Origin: Eimeria necatrix
Taxonomy: Eukaryota > Apicomplexa > Conoidasida > Eucoccidiorida > Eimeriidae
Direction of reading: 5' to 3'
Length of the DNA: 15,000 nt
Assembly: GCF_000499385.1 (NCBI RefSeq)
Contig: NW_013654052.1
Coordinates: 1 to 15,000, forward strand
Below are positions 8,848 to 15,000 of the stretch, piece by piece. Under the pieces are notes generated by a model that saw only the letters and a list, made by a program, of their open reading frames with translations, had not been told where the DNA came from and searched no databases. Both the position numbers and the translations under genes were made by a program. Each line of letters starts with the position of its first letter. Position 1 is the stretch's first letter.

Positions 8848-9550
8848 CTGCTGCTGGAGCTGCTGCTACTGCTGCTGCTGGAGCTGCAGCTTTTGCTGCT
8901 GCTTCGCTGCCTCCCCTGTTCAACTTGCTGCGAGTCCCCCGGCTGCTGCTGCGGAGCGCATGCAGCGCATCTTTCTTTTCCTCCGGCTGAATCAAAAGAA
9001 ATAAACAAATAAAAGTAATTAATTAATCAATTAATTAATTAATTAACTAATTAATTAATTAATTAATTAATTAATTAATTAATTAATTAGTTAATTAATG
9101 AAGAAATGTCCTACTGACTTTGCTGCTTGCTTCGCTTGCTGCGCCCTTGTGTGCTGCTGCAGTGTCACTTCGCTGCTGCTGCCTCTTTTTGGTTTTGATT
9201 TCTTTTTTGGATTCATTTTTGTTTTTAATTTCTTTTTCTGTTTCTTCTTTTTGAATTTCTTTTTCTTTTCCTTTTTTTGTTTTTAATTTCTTTTTCTGTT
9301 TCTTCTTTTTGAATTTCTTTTTCTTTTCCTTTTTTGTTTTTAATTTCCTTTTCTGTTTCTTTTTGAATTTCTTTTTCTTTTCCTTTTTTGTTTTTAATTT
9401 CTTTTTCTGTTTTCATTTTCAACTTCTTTTTGCTGCTCCTTCTGCTGCTCGACGCGTAACACAGCAGCGCCTCCTCCACTGCGGCGCACACGAGATAAAT
9501 TCAATAAATTCAATAAATAAATAAATAAATAATAAATAAATAATAAATAA

Positions 9551-9617
<67 letters not shown>

Positions 9618-9788
9618 ATAGCAATGAAGAAGCCGCTTACAGTATTCCATTTGCAAGATTGTCTGTACACCGCAGCTGCGGTACTTTTTAGCGGGCAGCT
9701 TTGTGCTCGGCTTCGTGCTGCTGCTGCTGCCTGCTGCTGCTGTTGCTGCTGCTGCTTCTGTTGCTGCTGCTGCTGCTGCTGCTTCTGT

Positions 9789-9823
<35 letters not shown>

Positions 9824-10209
9824 CCGTTGAAGGAACTGAAGTCTCAACAGCACCGGCGGGTGCCTCTTCCGGCGTCTGCTCGTGCTGCTGCTGCTCGTGC
9901 TGCTGCTGCTCGTGCTGCTGCTGCTCGTGCTGCTGCTGCTGCTGCTGCTGCTGCTCGCCCCCAGGGGATTGATAGGATTCAGGAAGAGAGCGTCTGATGT
10001 GGCAGGCGTTGGCAGCAAAAGTGGGAATTAATTTATTGAACTTTTCTTTTTTTTCTTTTATCTTTCTCCCTTTGCTTTTGACTTCAGCTTCTGGCTTTTG
10101 TGTCTTCTTGGCCTTTGCTGCTGCTGCCTTGGAGCTGCTGAGGGGCCCTTCTGCTTTTGTTGCTGCTGCATGCGTCCGGTTGTGCAGCTTTCGAGAGGCA
10201 GGGAGAGCC

Positions 10210-10241
<32 letters not shown>

Positions 10242-10806
10242 ACCTGCTGTTGTCTCTGCCGCTGGCTCCATTGCTGCCGCTGCTGCTGCTGCTGCTGCTG
10301 CAGTTGCTGCTGCCGTTGTTGCTGCTGCTGCGGGTTCTGTTGCCGGCGCCTGTGCTGCTGCAGCTGCAGCTGTTTCTATTGCACCTTCTGGCCGTGGCGT
10401 TTGTGCCGCAGCAACAGCAGAAGCAGCAGCAACAGCAGAAGCAGCAGCAGCAGCCGCTGTTGCTGCTGGCTGCGGCGTTCGTGCTGCAGCAGCCATAGCG
10501 GCAGCAGCGGCAGCTACTGCTGCTGCTTCTGCCTCCGCTGCTTCTGCTGCCGCCGCTTCTGCTGCCGCTGCTTCTGCTGCTGCCTCTTCTGCTGCTGCCT
10601 CTTCTGCTGCTGCCTCTTCTGCTGCTGCTGCTTCTGCTGCTGCTGCTTCTGCTGCTGCTTGCTGCTGCTCCTCTGCTGCGGGGCGCAGCGTCGATTGTAT
10701 GAGCATTTGCACGTCTTGCTTCGAAAGGCGCCGCAGCAGCTGCTCCAGGGGCAGCTCTTCCAAACAAGTCGAGACATCCGATGCCTTCGACGACAGCTGC
10801 TGCTCC

Positions 10807-10853
<47 letters not shown>

Positions 10854-10969
10854 GTGGGAGGCTGTGGAGGCCGCAAAGGCAGCCAGCTGCGTTTCGCTGC
10901 AGCGAAAACGATGGGACTCAGGCAAGAGAGTCCTGGAGAAGCCCATGCTGCATGCTGCTTGCTGCCTGT

Positions 10970-11003
<34 letters not shown>

Positions 11004-11080
11004 TGGAGGTGCTGCTTGCAGCTGGCGGCTCGCTAGTCCCAAGTACAAATAAGGGTTCATGCTGCTCATGCTTCTGCCTT

Positions 11081-11113
<33 letters not shown>

Positions 11114-11253
11114 TGTTGAAGGGATAATAACTCATGCTTGGCTGCAGACAGTCCAGCTGGTGCAGCTCTGCTGCTGCTGCTGCTGCTCTATCTCCTTGCC
11201 TTTCCCGATGTGAAAAGGCCTGTTGTTGCTCTTCTTGTGGCTGCTGCTGCCGC

Positions 11254-11316
<63 letters not shown>

Positions 11317-11444
11317 CGTTGCTGCCACTCCAAGGCTCTAAAGCTGCCGGCACAGCCGTCGCCCTTTGCTGCTGCACTTGCGGTGAGTGCTCTTTTATTG
11401 CCTTCTTGTTCCCCGCTGCTGCGCTCTGTCTCCCCACTCGGCCG

Positions 11445-11499
<55 letters not shown>

Positions 11500-12342
11500 A
11501 GTTTGGCGTTTGCTGCCAGCAGCTGCTGAGAGCTTGATGAGAGCTCCTGTGCGTTCCAGCCACAGGCTTCTGTCTCCATGTGTTTCCTCAGAGTTTCGTG
11601 TTTGCGGTAAATCCGATTAGAAGAGCAGTAGGCGCCTGCAGGGGTTTGCTGCTGTTGCTGCTGCTGCTGCTGCTGCGTCAGTGGGGTTTTGCTGCCTTAC
11701 ACTTCAGCCAAAAGCGGGCCTTCGAGTCGGCAGCGGCCTTGCTGTCGCAGTACTTGAGGTACCTGCGGTGTACGTACACCGCAGCAGCAGCGTGAAACAA
11801 AGAAGATCTGGAAGCAGCAGCAACTCAACAAACCTGTATTTGCTGCTGTGCTGCAGGATGCCCTCCAGCCGCATGTACTGCTGCAGCACTGTGGGCTTCC
11901 TCGCCTGTTTGTTTCAAATTAACTTCTTTTCAAAAGACTCTTCGAGCTGCGCAGACTTGCCTTGGGAGGGTCGCAGGCAGCTGCAGCAGCAGCAGCAGCA
12001 GCAGCAGCAGCACGCTGCGGCGAACTCACTGTGTCCGCCTGAGTTGAACAGCACTGAGACACACTAGCCCGAGACCCAGGGGGGCCCCCGGGGCCCCCGG
12101 GGGCCCCCGGGGCCCCGGGGGCCCCGGGGGCCCCCTGGGCCTTTGAGGCTGCTGCTGCTGCTGGCACTTGTGCTGCTTCTTTTTGGGTTGTGTGTCTGCT
12201 GCAGTCTTGGGAAAGGGGGAGGGGAAAGGAAAAGCCCTGGGAGCCGTCACAAGCTGCTGCTGCTGCTGCTGCTGCTTCTCGCAGCGAAGCAGCAGCAGCT
12301 TCTTGAGCTGCTGCTGGCATGCACCAGTTCTCCCGCGGGGCT

Positions 12343-12394
<52 letters not shown>

Positions 12395-12533
12395 TGTGGC
12401 CCCAAAAGGCGCCCAAAGCAGCAGCGGGGTTGCTGCGGAGGCTGCTGTCGGGCAGAGAGGCCCGCTGCTGCTCGTAGGAGCAGTTTGTCCTTAAGGACAG
12501 CGACTGGGAGCTCGAAGAAAATGGGTAAGGCAA
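8030..12533 (-). CDS. large multi-exon protein with Q/A/S runs, unrecognised family (5' end unresolved)
   Basis: Best exon model, minus strand: at least 12533-12030, then 11904-11834, 11762-11701, 11635-9641, 8986-8706, 8393-8324 and 8163-8030 (stop TAA 8032-8030). Donors include GTGAGT, GTAAGG, GTAAGC and GTAAGTT, and all phases agree, giving about 1,039 codons. Islands between low-complexity runs look coding: RKPTVLQQYMRLEGILQHSS, then YLKYCDSKAAADSKARFWLK, then CAYCSSNRIYRKHETLRKHM, a Cys/His pattern weakly suggestive of metal binding. Later come SDVSTCLEELPLEQLLRRLS, a lysine-rich stretch near 10020-10130 that could be a nuclear signal, and the C-terminal SPWLLVGADLLISEKYCDLW. GAP-type collagen-like repeats lie near 12066-12135. 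The frame is open up to about 12766 without an ATG, so at least one upstream exon is missing. The 8706 donor (GTCTGA) and the serine-rich exon are the weakest parts. Function unknown; Eimeria proteins with homopolymer runs are common. Confidence 0.62.
8209..8277. repeat. (CAG)n microsatellite in an intron
   Basis: About 22 uninterrupted CAG units on the plus strand, inside the 160-nt intron 8323-8164 of the large minus gene. In the sense of that gene the run reads CTG. Confidence 0.92.
8566..8624. repeat. (AGC)n microsatellite in a likely intron
   Basis: About 20 AGC units, placed by the model in intron 8705-8394 of the large minus gene, again in CTG orientation relative to that gene. Confidence 0.9.
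8752..8906. repeat. interrupted (CTG)n tract, probable poly-serine coding
   Basis: CTG units interrupted by GTG, GAG and CTA at fairly regular spacing. On the minus strand in the modelled exon 8986-8706 it encodes a serine run with scattered threonines. Another frame would give alanine/proline. Confidence 0.8.
9014..9098. repeat. (TTAA)n tetranucleotide tract
   Basis: Nearly pure AATT/TTAA alternation with a few substitutions (TCAA, ACTAA, TAGTT). It lies in the 654-nt intron 9640-8987 of the large minus gene. Self-complementary throughout. Confidence 0.93.
9190..9425. repeat. pyrimidine-rich ~57-61-bp tandem repeat
   Basis: Four or so units contain TTTTTAATTTCTTTTTCTG followed by TTTTTGAATTTCTTTTTC. 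On the minus strand the first units stay in one frame as a KEIKNKKGKEKEIQKE-type lysine/glutamate repeat that ends at 9225. A phase-compatible acceptor at 9479 would permit inclusion as an exon of the large minus gene, but no good donor follows. Modelled as intronic. Confidence 0.8.
9498..9620. repeat. (AAAT)n tetranucleotide microsatellite
   Basis: About 30 AAAT units, with CAATAAATT at the left edge and a few AATAAT slips. It directly follows the strong donor (GTAAGC at 9640, minus strand) of the large exon, so its FIYL-type translation is not expected in protein. Confidence 0.93.
9715..9960. repeat. coding CTG/CAG triplet tracts, 3' end of large exon
   Basis: Interrupted CTG runs on the plus strand encode alanine-rich (GCA/GCG) and glutamine/histidine-rich stretches in the minus-strand frame. 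The part at about 9881-9956 encodes an EQQQH-like pentapeptide repeat, with CTCGTGCTGCTGCTG as the 15-bp DNA unit. Confidence 0.82.
10170..10670. repeat. alanine-coding GCA/GCN repeat block
   Basis: Dense CTG/CTC/CTT/CCG triplets on the plus strand encode long alanine stretches with E, P, T and V interruptions in the minus frame, including an EAAAEEAAAEEAAAE-like segment near 10560-10660 (15-bp unit TCTGCTGCTGCCTCT). Confidence 0.82.
10809..11535. repeat. series of homopolymer-coding CTG runs in large exon
   Basis: Runs at about 10809-10851, 10975-11001, 11084-11112, 11168-11189, 11239-11335 and 11451-11500. In the minus frame they alternate between alanine runs and glutamine runs. Unique segments of 15-45 codons separate them and look coding, for example GRSMSSMNPYLYLGLASR. 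Confidence 0.82.
11641..11673. repeat. short CTG run in an intron
   Basis: A short CTG/TTG run within the 65-nt intron 11700-11636 of the large minus gene. Here the sense strand reads CAG, an exception to the intronic CTG pattern. Confidence 0.7.
11979..12012. repeat. (CAG)n run in a likely intron
   Basis: Ten or so CAG units on the plus strand lie within intron 12029-11905, which starts with a perfect GTGAGT donor. In the sense of the minus gene it reads CTG. Confidence 0.8.
12066..12135. repeat. GGGGCCCC-type GC repeat
   Basis: Alternating runs of four to six G and four to six C, self-complementary. In the modelled minus frame it encodes glycine, alanine and proline in GAP triplets, collagen-like. 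Strong hairpin or quadruplex potential. Confidence 0.9.
12246..12395. repeat. CTG triplet runs, Q/A coding in the minus gene
   Basis: Two runs at about 12253-12275 and 12347-12393, separated by unique sequence. The longer encodes a glutamine run following GAFWGHR in the 5'-most modelled exon. Confidence 0.85.
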
Positions 12534-12540
12534 AACAGTT

Positions 12541-12606
12541 TGGGGGGCCCCCTCGGGCCTCGAAGGGGGCCCCTGGGGCCCCTGGGGCCCCTGGGGCCCC
12601 TGGGGC
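12541..12606. repeat. GGGGCCCCT-unit GC repeat
   Basis: About five 9-bp units CCTGGGGCC, after a GGGGGGCCCCC block. It lies at or upstream of the first modelled exon of the minus gene. The frame of that exon remains open through it as a PQG-type repeat, so it may be coding. Confidence 0.88.
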
Positions 12607-12769
12607 GATTTGCTTGCCCCCAGGCCAGAGCAATAGGCCCGCGCCGCGGGCTGCGTCTGGCTGGGGGCCCAGGGGGGAAAGCTGTGGCGCTCAAGTCCGC
12701 TGCTGAACTCCGCGCTGCAGCGAGGGGGGGGGGCCCCGGGCCCCCCGAACTCTGCCTCTCGTGCTCATA

Positions 12770-13942
12770 AAAGCTGGAGTGGGTCTCGAGTGCATGCGCA
12801 GTTTGTGGGGAGGGGCGTTTGGGGGGCAGGGAAGTGCAGTCGGCAGCGGCGGCGGCTGCGCCGCTGTACAGGTTTGCGTTCCACCGCTGCTGAGAAGGCC
12901 AGTATCCTTGCGTATTTTGGGCTTCCTAACGAGTAATTTGTGCAACTATGTCGTGAGAAATGCAAAACAAAAAAGATTACCGTCGAATTCAAATTGAAAG
13001 CGCTGTATTCCCGGCATTCCGGTGGCGAGAGGTCCGGCGCGACGAGCTCCGATCTTTGAGAATATGCCATGTGAAGTTTTAAATCATTCAGACTTTTTGG
13101 CATCATTTTTAATGGCAAATGTTTAAAGAAAGAGGTGAACGGAAGCCTGCAAAGGCCGACATGAGCATATATTCTGTCGAGATCTTGCACGCGGGAGACA
13201 CTCGAAACGAAGGCGACACAATGCGGAATAAATTAATTCTAAATTTCATATTAAGCTTTTAGTTAACTTTATTTTGCAAAATTAATTCCGAAAAGGCCAA
13301 AAGCGGTTGTTTTCAGTCGCCCAGGGCTCCACATCGAGCCGCTTTCCATTTTGTTTCCCAGGCGAGGCGGCTGCGCAAACTGCCGCAACCGCCGGCATTT
13401 CAAAAGCCTTTCGGCCTTTGACTTTCCGAATTTGATATTTGAATTCATATTTCCGCGGATCAGCGGCTATTAAGTTTGCACGCCGCCGCAGGACTTCCCC
13501 GTTAGTCTGCACTGCGGCGCGCTGGACGTGATCGCGGGGAAACCCCGCAGCTGAGGGGGAAATGAGGACTTTGAAGGACGAAAAGCATTTAAAGAGCGTT
13601 TGAATAATTGGGAATTTTGAATTTAAAGTTCGAAGTGGAGTTTTTTGCGCGTTTGCGTTGTGGCTGCCGCGGCGAGTCCCAAAGTTGAATATCTGCAGCC
13701 CCGGAAGCCGGGGAGTTGAAGGAGGGCTTTTTGCGGCGTTTTTTAGCGAAAAGGCACTAAAAGGCGAATTAATTTGAATTAAAGAAGCAAAGAAGCGAAG
13801 AAGTCGAAAGTGGTGGCGCGAGAGAGTGAAGTTGAACTAAGTCGGGGGTTTGTCTGCACGGTGCAGCAGCAGCAGCAGCAGGGTCACTTAGCCGGAAAAT
13901 GGCATTTTGAGCTGCTTTTTTTTCCTTTTTTTCGAAAAAGAA
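12770..13942. other. divergent intergenic region, no gene recognised
   Basis: Separates the 5' side of the large minus gene from the SPEF2-like gene and should carry both promoters. It is free of long triplet runs until a short CAG run at 13863-13880. AT-rich sub-blocks lie at 13220-13290 and 13755-13800 (TTAATT repeats). Open frames such as 13512-13282 (minus) show no domain. A missing 5' exon of the minus gene could lie here. The final 30 bases before the start are a T-tract, then CGAAAAAGAA. Confidence 0.5.
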
Positions 13943-14245
13943 ATGAGCATTTCTCTTCTGCACTGGCTGGAAAGCCTGGAGCTTTCCAAGCCCATCGTTT
14001 GCGTGGAAACGGACTTCTCCGACGGCTTCCTCTTCGCGGAAGTGCTGCTGCGGCTGTCGCTGCTGCGGGACCTGCGGGGCTTCGCGGGCTGCGGCGGCGC
14101 GGCCGCGCAGGCGCAGAACTTCGCGGCTTTGCGGCCAGCTTTGGAGACAGTCGGAATTCGGCTAAGTGCAGCTTCCGTGCAGAACATAGTCAGCAGCAAG
14201 TCGGGCGCAGCAGCGCGGCTGCTGCAGCGGATTCGCGCTGCTGCT

Positions 14246-14287
<42 letters not shown>

Positions 14288-15000
14288 GCCTCAGCAGCCC
14301 CCCCCGCGGCTCAGTCTCAAAAACCGCAAAAAGAAAAAACTGAAAAGTCCCCGAAAGGCCCAACTCGGAAAGCTGCGCCGCCGGGCGCTTCGGGTGTATC
14401 TCCACCTCGCGCCGCGCCCGCGGGCCCCGCCCTTTCCTTCACTTCTTCTTTTCCTCACAAAACAAAAACTTCTTCAAGTCCCGCCGCCAGGGCCCAACTC
14501 TTCGACTCCATTCAACAGTTCGAACTCAGCCTCCAGCGCCAGGGCCTCGCCAGCCCCCCGGGGGCCCCCCTGCCCCCCTCGGGGGGCCCCTCTTCCCCCC
14601 GCTCGCCCCGGCCTGCAGAGGGCCCCCGCGCCTCGGGGGCCCCGGGGGCCCCGGGGGCCCCCGTGGCTCCGGGGGGCCCCCCGGGGGGGCCCCCGGGGGG
14701 GCCCCCCGGGGGCCCCCCGGGGGCGGGGGGCCCCGCAGGGGGGCCCCCCGGGGGCCCCTCTGTGGGGGGCGAGCGGGACGTGGAAGAAGTGCTGCAGCAA
14801 ATGTGGCTGCGGCTGCCTTCGGCGCAGAGCCAAGCGGAGTTCAATGCGCAGCTGCTGCAGCAGCTGCATGCAGCAAAAGAAGCTCAAGAAGCAGAAAGCT
14901 GCGAAAGGGCCCGGAGGCGGCAGCAGCTGCTGATGCAGCAGGCGCAGCAGTGCAGGGAGCTCCTCTCTGCCCACGTCGCTGCTGCTGCTGCTGCGCCCGC
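13943..15000 (+). CDS. SPEF2-like CH-domain flagellar protein, 5' part
   Basis: The frame from ATG 13943 (context AGAA-ATG-AG) stays open to the window edge, 352 codons. Residues 1-102 match the CH-like domain of SPEF2/CPC1, a central-pair protein of motile axonemes. Visible pieces are LHWLESLELS, DFSDGFLFAEVLLRLSLL (about 24-41), AQNFAALRPALETVGIRLS (57-75) and SVQNIVSSKSGAAARLLQRI (78-97). A 12-residue glutamine run (103-114) follows, then a K/P/S-rich linker, the segment RAQLFDSIQQFELSLQRQGL, a G/P-rich linker at about 203-274 encoded by GGGGCCCC-type repeats, and a helical Q/E/R-rich segment from about 279 to 345 likely to be coiled coil. Apicomplexan flagella occur only in male gametes, so expression is expected in gametogony (inference). 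Repeat insertions are typical of Eimeria. Continuation outside the window is not visible. Confidence 0.78.
14249..14284. repeat. CAG run coding polyglutamine
   Basis: Eleven CAG and one CAA immediately follow the CH-like domain of the SPEF2-like gene. Confidence 0.93.
14551..14766. repeat. GGGGCCCC-type GC repeat, Gly/Pro-rich coding
   Basis: About 215 bases of alternating G and C runs, nearly self-complementary. In the SPEF2-like frame it encodes GAP and GGPP repeats forming a flexible linker without interrupting the frame. Confidence 0.9.

Noticed and set aside
9014..9098. TTAA-rich block as a transposon target or terminal repeat
   Set aside because: It is a simple tetranucleotide expansion; no transposase, terminal inverted repeats or target duplication nearby.
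9997..11052. Plus-strand frame of about 350 codons rich in alanine
   Set aside because: It is the antisense of the large minus exon; the minus frame has unique islands, good splice signals and CAG-sense repeats.
11905..11960. GC-AG intron with donor AAG/GCAAGT
   Set aside because: It fits in phase, but a canonical GTGAGT donor at 12029 in the same frame gives the same phase and removes a CTG-oriented run, so it is preferred.
12765..13190. Minus-strand frame of 141 codons upstream of the large minus gene
   Set aside because: Composition looks non-coding, and it has no convincing donor leading into the downstream exon.
13282..13512. Minus-strand frame of 76 codons in the divergent spacer
   Set aside because: Starts with GTG, no domain, no splice partner; not supported though not impossible.
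1..15000. tRNA, rRNA, telomeric AAACCCT repeats or retroelement coding sequence
   Set aside because: Looked for by eye on both strands; no cloverleaf, rRNA core, telomere-type repeat, reverse transcriptase or integrase motif was found.

Overview
The window looks like nuclear DNA of an apicomplexan parasite of the Eimeria type. Genes are split by short GT-AG introns. Exons carry long glutamine, alanine and serine runs encoded by CAG/AGC/GCA triplets, and introns and intergenic DNA are full of micro- and minisatellites. Eimeria chromosomes are known to alternate between repeat-rich and repeat-poor segments, and both types are present here. The species cannot be named from the sequence alone.

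Layout. (1) 1-1183, plus strand: 3' part of a gene for an RBM42-like RRM protein, with five exons visible. (2) 1184-2348: nothing recognised. (3) 2349-3336, plus: six-exon gene for a 227-residue protein with about four membrane segments, unrecognised family. (4) 5170-3490, minus: four-exon SpoU/TrmH-family RNA ribose methyltransferase, tail to tail with gene 3. Its architecture is clear but its catalytic motifs look eroded. (5) about 5171-8029: no gene seen; a GC-rich hairpin, a 15-bp array, a 16-bp array with a 360-bp higher-order period, a purine tract facing a pyrimidine tract, and a 113-bp tandem duplication. (6) about 12533-8030, minus: a large multi-exon gene of at least 1,000 codons for an unrecognised protein, built of conserved-looking islands separated by Q, A and S runs and GAP-type repeats; its 5' end is unresolved. 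(7) about 12770-13942: gap between divergent genes. (8) 13943 to the window end, plus: 5' part of a SPEF2-like gene with an N-terminal calponin-homology (CH)-like domain, probably a flagellar axoneme protein of microgametes.

Exon models were built by eye from splice consensus and phase agreement. They are strongest where both agree: RBM42-like, the membrane protein, SpoU exons 1-4, and the 3' exons and the 11.6-11.9 kb exons of the large minus gene. The genes show no sign of a shared pathway. The window's main interest is its repeat biology, the degenerate methyltransferase and the large unrecognised gene.
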